Shown here: positions 24,601-33,948 of the stretch, piece by piece | Position numbering within the stretch: position 1 is the stretch's first letter | How the letters are laid out: each line of letters starts with the position of its first letter | Source of the DNA: Eutypella sp. D-1 | Lineage: Eukaryota > Ascomycota > Sordariomycetes > Xylariales > Diatrypaceae | Length of the DNA stretch: 64,000 bases | Direction of reading: 5' to 3' | NCBI GenBank assembly: GCA_023313575.1 | Contig: JAJTTP010000020.1 | Coordinates: 620,001 to 684,000, forward strand | Program-made: the position numbers and the translations under genes | The notes under the pieces: model-generated | What the model was told of the DNA's origin: nothing | The model's database searches: none | The model's input: only the letters and a program-made list of their open reading frames with translations

Positions 24601-25939
24601 TCACATACCCATGTCTCCGCCATGCTGGATGAGTCCATCGTCTGGATTATAGTGTCTGGAAATTCATCCTTCCCCTGCCTATACATATTCATTTACTATG
24701 TAGCGGAGTTTCGATGGGAAGGAGCCGCATACGTCAATCTTATCATATTTCGGTCCTCATCACGTAGAATATTGATCTTTATGTGTGTTTGAATCACTCG
24801 TGCAGCGCCGATCATAGGTGTTCATCGGATGACACCGTCACCATCTTGCGATGTGCGATAGTGATTAACCCCCAAGGTGGTGAGTGGACGGCGGCCGTCG
24901 ATCCCCCTGCTGTGCCCCCGCGCGCACCAGTACTCAAAACTTGGAAGATGTTTAAACCCTCCACCCATGGGCTGGGGGCGCGGGACCGGTTAGTTTTTCA
25001 TGCGCCCAGGCTTGTTCTCCGGCGACACGAGGTCTCAATAGATATAACGCGTAATCAAAAATGGCTGAGTACAAAAATGCGACCAACTTTTACCAGTTGC
25101 TCGTCAACCCAGGTCCTTGTTTCCCGCCCGGGGCCGACATGGGTAACCACAAGGATTAATATGATATATATGTACGGAAAGTATTTTGTCAAGTCGCACT
25201 TTTTCACCCAAGACATTCCGACGCCTTTTCCGACGTACGACAAGCAGTTGCTCAACTGTTGGACACTATCGACCATTAGGTACCATCTCCCATTTACGGA
25301 AGAAATATTCGTCGCAGTTTCTATGTATAGTTAAAGCGCCGCCTACATGAAGAAATCTGTGTTGCAAAACCGCGTGCTTTAATATATTACCAGGTATCTA
25401 TATCTTTAGGTCAAATAAATCAAAGTCCCGATGAATGCTATGCGATACCGAATTCGATATATGCTATCGGTGTTATTAATGCGTATTGCAATGGTACTGC
25501 TTAGAATTGTGGTGGTGCTAAAAGATAGGTTAGGGCGTAGCCCACACTTTATTTCCATACATAGAACCGTAGGCTATCTTTCTACTAATCGACTTTTCCT
25601 CCTCGTGCATTTTGTAGCAGCAAGCCGGTGTTGCGGTCTCAAGTTATTGGTAAGCCACAAGACTATCCGGCAGCGCCGTAGGCGACGACGACGACATGCC
25701 GTTCTTCCGCGTAGCCTACTTCACTACTACTTGCTATGCTTTAGGATCCTCTAGTGCCTATAATGAACTAATGATCCGCCTTGTAATTGAGCCCCTTTGG
25801 TGACATTTCGTCTCGGGCGAAGGAGTGGGCGCCGGTGTTTGCGGCTACCTTACGGATCATCAATCAGCCTGGGGTGTACAGGTTCATTTGCCTCTAGCTA
25901 CCTATATCCATATATAAAATCCCAGTACAAAGACCAGAA
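21630..25939. other. Gene-poor region between ferric reductase and HET gene
   Basis: A 4.3-kb region with no gene I can support. The left part should be the ferric reductase promoter. It includes a perfect TACCTAGGTA at 22741-22750, short tandem CAGAGTGG units near 23431-23456 and a poly-C run at 23797-23807. Two longer open frames, 23696-24025 (-, 109 aa) and 24783-25334 (+, 183 aa), show no recognisable domain and are treated as unproven. Confidence 0.55.
22741..22750 (+). repeat. Perfect palindrome TACCTAGGTA
   Basis: Same 10-mer as at 14626 and 44434, about 1.1 kb upstream of the ferric reductase start. Confidence 0.7.
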
Positions 25940-28255
25940 TCAGCGCAGCTTAATATAAGCCCAAGCCGCATTGCTTTCCTTAGCCTCAAGCAGCTTTGAC
26001 AGCCCGCCGGCGATTCTCATGCGACATATGCCGACTCTCTCGTAGTAGCCGTCCCCCGCTTCCCGCAACATCATAACGTGTGCCACTAGATCAGGGTCAT
26101 CATGTTGTACACCCACAAGAGCAAAAAGCCAGGGCTTTGCCACCTCTAATGAACCATACCTCCTTGAATCCGCTGAAATATGTAAATACATAGCCGGCTC
26201 GCCACGTAGCGCCTTGGGGGCATAGTTCTCGTAACCAAAACGGTCGGTACGGCAAAGTATAATGTGTGCGTAGAAGACGATGGTGACTAAGTGTATAACC
26301 GGTATTCGTTCCGGCACGGGCGAAATTGACAAAACTATAGTAGTCAGATCCGTCATCAGCCGGCTTTTCCTCGATGCTCTTCTGCGAGTGTTCCTCCAGA
26401 CTTCTCTACAAATATGGCTCAGATATGCCGCCCAAGGATTCCACCATCCCATCTCCGAAAATTTATCCGGATTGAAATGAGTCCATTTCATGATCTCCTT
26501 CCAGAATATCCGTAAGGACGCTTGATGAGGGACCCCGATAATGTTGTTACGGACTTCGGATGTCTTATACGTAAATAGTAATTCTTTGAACTCTGAAGTT
26601 TGGTCTACGAAATATTCGTAGGCGACAGGCCGGCTGGCCGAGGCCCAGCTCCAAGAGGGTGCATTGTTAACTAAGGCTCGAGGATTTGGCCATCTATTCT
26701 CGATACCATATGGCTCTGGAAAATCCCAGGTCAATGCTCGGCCGAAGTGGGTCATCGGCAAGCCGGTTTTCAACGTTATCTCATTCCCCTGAGCATCTGC
26801 TTGCGACAAAATCCCGGCTAAGGCTTCAAGCCGGTCTTCTTCGTAAGTCAAGTCCCTGAGCGTGAATACTTCGATAATGGTGGAGTAGATGCCCCAGCTA
26901 AGTGGTCCAGGGCTTACGACCGCCTTCTTGATATCAAGTAGCTGCGTAGTCGGAAATCCCTCCTGGGAGAATGGTGGACTGTTGGGACCAACCCAGAACA
27001 TCTCCTCTTGCACGGCATCGTTGCATACCATGACCATCTCATCCGCAAGGATAAAAAGCGCTCGTCTTGCAAAAACATATTCTTGGAGAGTCCAACCCCT
27101 CGTGTGCCAGAGGGTATGACTGATTCTGGTACCGAAGCCTTTATATTCCACAAGTTCAATACAGTGGCCAGAGCTAGTTGAAGCGCGCAGGAGCGGCTTC
27201 TTCTTCGCCCGAGGATTGCTTGCCAATCCAGGAAGGCCGGTCTCTATATCGTCGCCGGCGGCTGCGATGATGACTGTATCCGCACCCGCGTATATGGCGC
27301 CCATAGCGGGTATGATTTGCTTTTTCGCTTCCTTGTTATTTTGATCGATGCATATTTGATCGATCCATATGTAAGGGAAATTCAGGTCCCGAGCAAGTAG
27401 GATCGATTCTTTCAACGTGCGCGGGAGTGTATCAAGTGGCAGGTGCGTATGGGTCGCATCTTCCGTTGGTCGAATAGAAGTGAAAATTTTAAGCGGGTGT
27501 GAATTCCACACGTATGACAATGCTACGTAAGGAGGTAGCTTATCTGGGCCAACCGTGTGTATCTCGAGAGATTTTACATCGATCAGCTTCAAGTTTCCTG
27601 CGTTGACGAGGTTGAGAAGCTGTTGGGATAACGTATCCGGAAGCTCTCGACGACAGTGGTCATGACAACTTCTGCATTGACCAATCCAGCCTTTGACTAA
27701 ATCTATGTCAACGGTGGCATGTACTCGCTTTCTCACAAGCCCCTTTCTTGTATCCTGTCCTCGGCAAACTATTGTACTGAAATCCCCCAGGAATACCGAA
27801 CAATTGGAGGGCGTTGTGGACCAGATAAATAATTTGACCATCCCAAGACCTTTCTCGATGCCGAAGATGAATTCGCCATCGGCTTTCCACTTATACTCCC
27901 CGAGCTTTTGATAAAGACTGACCGCAAATATGCAGAGGGGGCAATCGCGTGTTGCCTGGGCCTCATGGACGGGACGCAGGGAAAGTTCCTCAAATTCGAC
28001 GTTGACGGGATCCGATACGATATTTGCTGCTTCGCAGACACTACATAGCCTCTTTTGTCCAAGTAGTATCTCGGAGTATTCCGGGCTTTCGGCGACGAGA
28101 TTCTCGTTGTCGGCTCGGGGCACCCAATCTGGTACACTAAGAATTGATGTGTTCAAATACTTGGAACGGCGCTGGAGGATCCGAGAAAGCGCTGCCATGT
28201 TTGTTTCTGAAGATCGGGATATTGATACCTTTCTCTGGTTTTTTGGATAACGCAC
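25940..28255 (-). CDS. Heterokaryon incompatibility (HET) domain protein
   Basis: A 771-residue intronless protein. The HET domain spans about 243-400, with YVALSYVW (243-250), LNFPYIWIDQICIDQNNKEA (291-310) and RGWTLQE (386-392), the three conserved blocks of the family. The N-terminal region has CxxC/CxxxC-like cysteines (C71, C74; C105, C108; C194, C197, C201) that could bind metal. The region after about 400 has no recognised domain and may be the recognition or effector-partner part. HET proteins trigger cell death on fusion between unlike individuals; whether this one acts so is unknown. No linked NLR, HeLo or patatin partner is present. Its codons are A/T-richer than those of the neighbouring APC5. 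Met20 is an alternative start. Confidence 0.93.
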   Translation of the reverse strand: MRYPKNQRKVSISRSSETNMAALSRILQRRSKYLNTSILSVPDWVPRADNENLVAESPEYSEILLGQKRLCSVCEAANIVSDPVNVEFEELSLRPVHEAQATRDCPLCIFAVSLYQKLGEYKWKADGEFIFGIEKGLGMVKLFIWSTTPSNCSVFLGDFSTIVCRGQDTRKGLVRKRVHATVDIDLVKGWIGQCRSCHDHCRRELPDTLSQQLLNLVNAGNLKLIDVKSLEIHTVGPDKLPPYVALSYVWNSHPLKIFTSIRPTEDATHTHLPLDTLPRTLKESILLARDLNFPYIWIDQICIDQNNKEAKKQIIPAMGAIYAGADTVIIAAAGDDIETGLPGLASNPRAKKKPLLRASTSSGHCIELVEYKGFGTRISHTLWHTRGWTLQEYVFARRALFILADEMVMVCNDAVQEEMFWVGPNSPPFSQEGFPTTQLLDIKKAVVSPGPLSWGIYSTIIEVFTLRDLTYEEDRLEALAGILSQADAQGNEITLKTGLPMTHFGRALTWDFPEPYGIENRWPNPRALVNNAPSWSWASASRPVAYEYFVDQTSEFKELLFTYKTSEVRNNIIGVPHQASLRIFWKEIMKWTHFNPDKFSEMGWWNPWAAYLSHICREVWRNTRRRASRKSRLMTDLTTIVLSISPVPERIPVIHLVTIVFYAHIILCRTDRFGYENYAPKALRGEPAMYLHISADSRRYGSLEVAKPWLFALVGVQHDDPDLVAHVMMLREAGDGYYERVGICRMRIAGGLSKLLEAKESNAAWAYIKLR

Positions 28256-29041
28256 TCTAGCGCGCGTTAATGGTTCTTTGGTTTTTGAAAAGCTTCACAG
28301 GTGAGAAATCGGTAGATGGTCCTACTCCTGAGGTCTTTATTCCTTCAGCTTACCCCTCTTCAATCCTAGCCAATGAAATGATTTACCGCGCGGATCACAC
28401 ATTGAAATTTTGCAATGTAACTCGATAACTACCGGTTGCATTTATATGCAGAGTTGATGTAAAGGTTTCTCCTATCTTCAGGTCTCGATTATCAACCTTG
28501 GAAATTTATAAGCCCATATAAGTTTACGGGTAGTTCCCAAGTGCCCCTATATGGAGCACCATGCACTACTATGGACTTGTTCCGCTTAAACAAGCCTAGC
28601 TAACTTTAGTGTACTATGTACGTTACGCCTGTACCGTTAGACCCCTGTAATCGCATACTGATGTTGTAAAAATAGATCGGATTCCTGCTTAACGCGTAAA
28701 ACGGCCAACTGAAGTACGTGTAAAGAATGGCCTACAACTAGAAATAAACTTATTTACATGATACAACACAACACTTCACCTTCCATACGTAAGGATAAAA
28801 CCTTCAAGGACAAAGAAATAGCGACCTCGAGAACCAGGGACCCATAGCAACTGAAGGGTAACTGAAAAAGCAGTAGCACCGGGCCGGGAATCGACCAGCA
28901 GTGTACAGACATTATCACGGCGGGCATGGCCTCCCATAACACGTGAACACCCCCTAGGATGATCCAAGGCCGACTATGCGTCGTTCCGATACGTTAGATT
29001 CCAGGATTTCTCGCGTCTCGCGTGAAGTGACCTAGCCGACC
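28256..29041. other. Divergent promoter region HET/APC5
   Basis: A 786-base spacer between two diverging start codons. It should hold both promoters. It is A/T-rich towards the HET side; no specific site is assigned. Confidence 0.6.
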
Positions 29042-31408
29042 ATGTCCCGATTTCTCAACCCGGCCAAGATCGGCCTCTTGGCCCTTATTGAACTATACAC
29101 GCACAAGGCGGTACCCACGTCTTCCATCGTGGACGTCCTCTCCTTCATCACATCCCATCTGATCGACTATGACTTCTCCAACTCGTCCGGCGACCCCGAA
29201 GGGCGGTGGCGGAGGGCCGAGAGCACCGTCGGCCTGGTCATCTCGATCGCCGATTTCGAGAAGGTCCTGACGCCGCTGACCGCCGCCTCGGCTTTGCCCG
29301 GCCGCAGCCTGTGGTACGTCTTCCTCGACCGCCTGTGGAAGATCGACTCGCTGCACGCGCTGCACGACTTCTTCGATCGCTGCTCCACGACCATGCTAGC
29401 CAAGACGAAAGAGGAGCTGCGCAGGGACGCCGAGGCGGGCGTCCCGCCCCCCGCGCCCGACGCCGTCCTGCTATCGCGCAACTCGCCGTTCGGCGCCTTC
29501 GTGCGCCGGGCGCAGCTCGAGTTCACGCGCCTGCGGTTCCACGACGCCTTCGAGCTGTGGAAGGACTTCGTCAAGTACCGGCAGGCGACGGCGGCGTACT
29601 ACCGGAAGAAGACCCCGGCCTTCCAGCGGCTCAGCTTCGACAGCGTGCTCCTGGGAGGCGAGCCCGAGTGGGGCGCCGGCGTGGAGGCGCTCGCGTCGGT
29701 GGCGTACGGGGATATGCTGCGGGATGGCGACGCCGCCGCCGCGACGCTGCCCGTCAGCACCGACGATATCGAAAAGCTGCTTGAGTTCCAGATCGAGCAG
29801 ATGCAGAGGTACGGCAACCGGATTCCCCTGGAGATCCGGCACCAGTTCCAGGACCTGCTGAACGACAGCTTCATGATCCCGAGCCTGTCGCACTACCTCA
29901 GCTACCTGGACGCCTGGAGGGCGGGCGACTACTCGACGTCCTTCGACTACCTGCACCGGTACTTCGACTACACGATGCAGAACCGGGACAGGTTGTTCTA
30001 CCAGTACGCGCTGATGAACCTGGCGGTGCTGCAGGCGGACTTCGGGTGCTACAAGGAGGCGGTGGCGGCCATGCTGGAGACTGTCTCGACGGCTAGGGAA
30101 AACCGGGACATGACCTGCCTGAACTTCGCGCTCAACTGGCTATTCCACTTCGGGCGGGCACACCCGGAGGTGACCAAAGAGCTCGAGTCGAACAGCATGT
30201 TGGGCACGGGCAAGGAGTCGCTGGCGTTCCTGCGCAGCAAGGCCAAGGAGACGGGGATGTGGTCGCTGTGGAGCTCAGCGCTGATGAGCGAGGCCAAGAT
30301 GAGTCTCTCCAACGGCGAGAGCGTGGCGACGGCCCTGGAGCACATGGTGCGCAGCTCGCAGATCCTGGTGGAGCGCAACATGCGCAGCATGATGGGCTCG
30401 CAGCTGTCGCTCGGCATCGCGCTGTGGGACCGCCTCGGCGTCGCGTACCTGTCGTCGACGGCGTGCGAGGTGTTCCTGCGCTGCCACGCGCGCCACGCGG
30501 TCTTCGACGACGAGCTCAAGGTGACGGCGCGGCAGGCGTCGATGCTCGCGCTCCGCGGGCGGTACGACGAGGCGCTGGGCCGGCTCGAGGGCCTCGACGC
30601 CAACGCGCTGCGCTCGTGGAAACCCTCCCAGTACTGGCACAAGTTCCGCGGCATCGTCAAGCTGCGCCGGGACCTGCACCGCGGTGACCTCGACGGCGCC
30701 GAGCTCCTGCTGTCCCAGCTCCTGCAGTCGCGCACAGAGGACCTCGAGCCGGACCTCGCGCTCGTCGTCGATACCCTGCACGCGGAGTGTCTGGCGCGGC
30801 GTGGCGCGGCAGGCGAAGCCCTAGCCCACGTCGACCGCCTCGCCGCCGACCTCCGCGACGACGCCCGCGACGTCGCCCTCCGCGTGCGTCTACTCCTCCT
30901 CAAAGCCGAACTCCTCGACCGCTGCGGCAAACCACAACGCGCCTTCACCGCCGCCGTGCGCGCCGCCAACGCCGCCTGGCGCGCCCGCCTGATCCCGTAC
31001 CTCTGGCCCGCCATCGGCGCCGTCGCCAACGTGCTGAACGCCCTAGGCGAATTCACCGGCGCCGCGGCGCTACTCGTCGCCGCGCTGCCCCGCAGTCTCG
31101 AGTGCGAGAACGCCGCCATGACCGCGCGCTTGTACTCGCACCTCGCGGACGCGTGCGTGGGCATGGCGGGCGCCGCCGGTGCGGGTCCGAATTCTCAGCA
31201 CCGCCGCCGCGAACACCTCACCCGCGCCCTCGCCCACGTCGAAAACGCGTTCAACCACTACTCCGCCGTCGAGGACGTCGCGAGGCAGTGCGAGATGCTC
31301 GCCAAGAAGGCCACTATCATGAAGGTCGCTGGCGATCACGTCCTCGCGAATGATTACGCCGCCGCGTACGTGGCGTTGAGGCGCGAGGCGGAGCGCGAGA
31401 GGGCGTGA
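29042..31408 (+). CDS. APC5: Anaphase-promoting complex subunit 5
   Basis: A 788-residue intronless protein starting MSRFLNPAKIGLLALIELYT, the usual Apc5 N-terminus. The Apc5/TPR-like block lies at about 280-375 (SLSHYLSYLDAWRAGDYSTS and the following helices), with further helical repeats to the end, as expected of this TPR-like scaffold. In the family, Apc5 bridges Apc4 and the TPR arm of the nuclear ubiquitin ligase that triggers anaphase and mitotic exit. Codon use is extremely G/C-ending, which opens long shadow frames on both strands. It diverges from the HET gene and converges with CIA30, leaving about 450 bases between stop codons. Confidence 0.93.
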   Translation: MSRFLNPAKIGLLALIELYTHKAVPTSSIVDVLSFITSHLIDYDFSNSSGDPEGRWRRAESTVGLVISIADFEKVLTPLTAASALPGRSLWYVFLDRLWKIDSLHALHDFFDRCSTTMLAKTKEELRRDAEAGVPPPAPDAVLLSRNSPFGAFVRRAQLEFTRLRFHDAFELWKDFVKYRQATAAYYRKKTPAFQRLSFDSVLLGGEPEWGAGVEALASVAYGDMLRDGDAAAATLPVSTDDIEKLLEFQIEQMQRYGNRIPLEIRHQFQDLLNDSFMIPSLSHYLSYLDAWRAGDYSTSFDYLHRYFDYTMQNRDRLFYQYALMNLAVLQADFGCYKEAVAAMLETVSTARENRDMTCLNFALNWLFHFGRAHPEVTKELESNSMLGTGKESLAFLRSKAKETGMWSLWSSALMSEAKMSLSNGESVATALEHMVRSSQILVERNMRSMMGSQLSLGIALWDRLGVAYLSSTACEVFLRCHARHAVFDDELKVTARQASMLALRGRYDEALGRLEGLDANALRSWKPSQYWHKFRGIVKLRRDLHRGDLDGAELLLSQLLQSRTEDLEPDLALVVDTLHAECLARRGAAGEALAHVDRLAADLRDDARDVALRVRLLLLKAELLDRCGKPQRAFTAAVRAANAAWRARLIPYLWPAIGAVANVLNALGEFTGAAALLVAALPRSLECENAAMTARLYSHLADACVGMAGAAGAGPNSQHRRREHLTRALAHVENAFNHYSAVEDVARQCEMLAKKATIMKVAGDHVLANDYAAAYVALRREAERERA

Positions 31409-31860
31409 GTGGATTAGACCGGGAGGCGGAGGTAACGGATATATGCGTACATACATTCATACGCATGGCTATTGCTACCGAGTACAGACAGAGAAAAGGG
31501 GAGAAAGAAGAGAAAGGGGAAGTGAATGGCACGTCGTGTACGCATACATACACGCATGACAGATGAATAATGGATAATGGACGGAGATTCCCGTATGAAA
31601 AAACCGGATTCATGTATTGCTATCATCATATACATATATACTCCCCAAGCAAGCAACCTTATGAAGAGGTGGGGTTTTTGGTCCATCCATATCGTAAATA
31701 ATGCCGTGACTTCTCTGATGTCCTCATCTCGTAATCGCCTCAAAGCCACCCGGCCCTTATGTAGCTAACCTAGTCCCATCGTTTTTATGTACACTCATTC
31801 AGTCATACTTGCTCCGTAGCAGCAATTTTTCCCTCCCCCCTCCCCTCTCTCTCCTTGATT
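31409..31860. other. Convergent 3' spacer APC5/CIA30
   Basis: A 452-base region between two convergent stop codons. It holds both 3' UTRs; no terminator or gene is identifiable. Confidence 0.6.
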
Positions 31861-32789
31861 TTACTCGCTCCAGCCAACAGACTCTCCGCGCTTATTCTTC
31901 AACTTGCCCCCCTGGTGCTTGGCGGAGGAGGCGGAGGCACCGTCGACGGCGGCGGGGTTATAGGGATCGTGGTAGGTGCCGGAAGGGTCGTTGGTAGCCC
32001 AGAGGCGCTGGATGCAGAGCTCGAAGGGGCCCGGGACGCGATCGGTGAGGGCGAGGCCGACGGAGCGGACCTTGCGGCGCAGCATCTCGGCCTGCGGCTC
32101 GACGGGCAGGCCGTGGTTCGTGCGCACAAAGTCGTTCCAGCGTATCAGCACCGTCTCCCACTCCCCCGGCCGCCGCGCGTATAGCCGGTGCTGGTGCAGG
32201 TCCGTCGGGTCCAGGGATTCCGTCTGCACGTTCACGAGCCACGATGACGACGCCGCGGGGGGTGTGCGTATGCGCAGCGCGAGATACGTGTACATGTCGA
32301 TGTCCCACAACGACTTCCCGAAGATTGTCGCCGGTCGGTCCGCCGTCCGGAATCCTGCGTACCCCGATCGCTGCACCTCGGGTTTGTTCGGCGGGAGTTT
32401 CGTGGAGATCGTGCCGTGGAAGCGCGCGTGCGCTGGTTCGGAGGCGGAGGCGCTCGCGGGTACGAAGTCGAGGGACGCTGTCGAGAATCCGCCCATGTCC
32501 GCGTCGCTCATCACTTTGCAGTCGTTTATGGAGTCGGGCGCGTCGAAGCTGAGGAGTTGGAAGGGACCGGAAGGTCCCTTGACACCCTCGAATTTCAAGG
32601 CTGCGGGGGCGGAAGAAGGAAATCCGGTCAGGTTACGTGGTGAGGGAGGGAAGCGGGGGAGGGGGAGACGAGTGGGATTGCTAAAGAAAGGAGAGGAGAG
32701 GAGTGCTAACCTATGTTGGAGAGCCTCTTGAATTCATCGATGCTACGCCCCCAGAAGCCCTTGGCCAGGCATGTCGTCGTCGGGCGCAT
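31861..32789 (-). CDS. CIA30: Complex I intermediate-associated protein 30 (NDUFAF1-like)
   Basis: Two minus-strand exons, 32789-32711 and 32600-31861, joined GT-AG, giving 272 residues. The start MRPTTTCLAKGFWGRSIDEF matches the family's short basic leader before the CIA30 domain, which fills about 28-255 (KFEGVKGPSGPFQLLSFDAP onward, then a beta-rich jellyroll-like fold). In Neurospora this chaperone binds the membrane-arm intermediate of mitochondrial complex I during assembly and is not part of the finished enzyme. A C-terminal Ala/Ser-rich end is low complexity. The leader could be a mitochondrial presequence; I cannot mark a cleavage site. Confidence 0.93.
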
Positions 32790-33948
32790 GTTTTAAAGGT
32801 ATAGGAGGAGGGGTGGTGTCGTGTCGGCTTATGGTGGGTAGGCAGGTATGGTTGATAGTTCAGAAGAATTCGCTTGTTCGCTTTCGTTTCAGACAGTTGG
32901 AATCGATTCGAGGAGCCAACAGGCTCAATTGCTCCTCCTTGACATCGGTAGGGCTCGAGAAAAGTTCCTTGACGCTTTACTTCAAGGCCCGGGGGGGGGG
33001 TGTTGGTTGGTGCGAATAATCTCCTTGTAGCTGGAGGGTTATGTCACTGATAGCTTATTAGATAGATACTATGTAACCACTATAAGACCGCGATAGCTTG
33101 TTTAAGTATAAATATGCAGATAACCGAGATAATGTACAGAGCTTCATAATTGCTTAACCCGGGATATGCGCCAAGATATTAAATACGTCAGGCCTGCGTC
33201 AGGTCCGCGCCCCCCTAGCCGCGCAATTTCACTCTTGACACAAGGCAGCAGCATCCGGTCCTTCTCTAAGACTCTTGCTGCTACAAATATATATACATTT
33301 ATTAAGGTATGCCGGGATGGCCTTAAACATGAAGCTTGAATACATATGTATGTTAAATAGGTCTGTAGATGTTTGTAGTGTTTGTAGTGACTTGAAAGAA
33401 ACCGTTATAAGAAACTTATAGCTGCCTGACTTAATAGTTTCCACCAACTCTTCAACCTCCATTATATTCTTTATTATACATTATCATCCGGTCATCCCAT
33501 GTCTTCTCTCCTCCGCCCCGCCCCCCCTTTTACCCACAGGCATTATCTCGTTTTTAACGATTTATTGTCATATCCGCATATTTAATATTGCTATATCGGA
33601 ATATTATCATCAACCGATAACAGTGGGGTATATTCCCTTCCCTCTCTTTCGATCAACCGGCAAGTGATCAACCTCCCTAAATGATATATCCTTTAGGTAC
33701 TTGTGTAGTTACATAATATAACGGCCTTATAACAACTTAGAACATCACAATATCTCTCTCAATATTCTCTCTATCTTTGTTTACTCTCAACATCTACGCC
33801 TTTTCTTCTTCTTTTTTTTCTTTCATTATCTTGTCTATCCGTTAATATTAATCCCGTACCCCTAACCTTTCCTCTCTACCTTTAGGAATTGGTTCAGGCT
33901 CATCCTCAGTAACCGCCGAGTAGTACCTCGGTACAGCTGCCAACCACC
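32790..33948. other. Divergent promoter region CIA30/SLA2
   Basis: About 1.2 kb between diverging genes. It has a 10-base poly-G run at 32991-33000 and T-rich stretches before SLA2. It should carry both promoters and the SLA2 leader; no specific site is assigned. Confidence 0.6.

Noticed and set aside
30049..31164. 371-codon frame antisense to APC5
   Set aside because: Arg/Ser-rich shadow of a very GC-rich gene.
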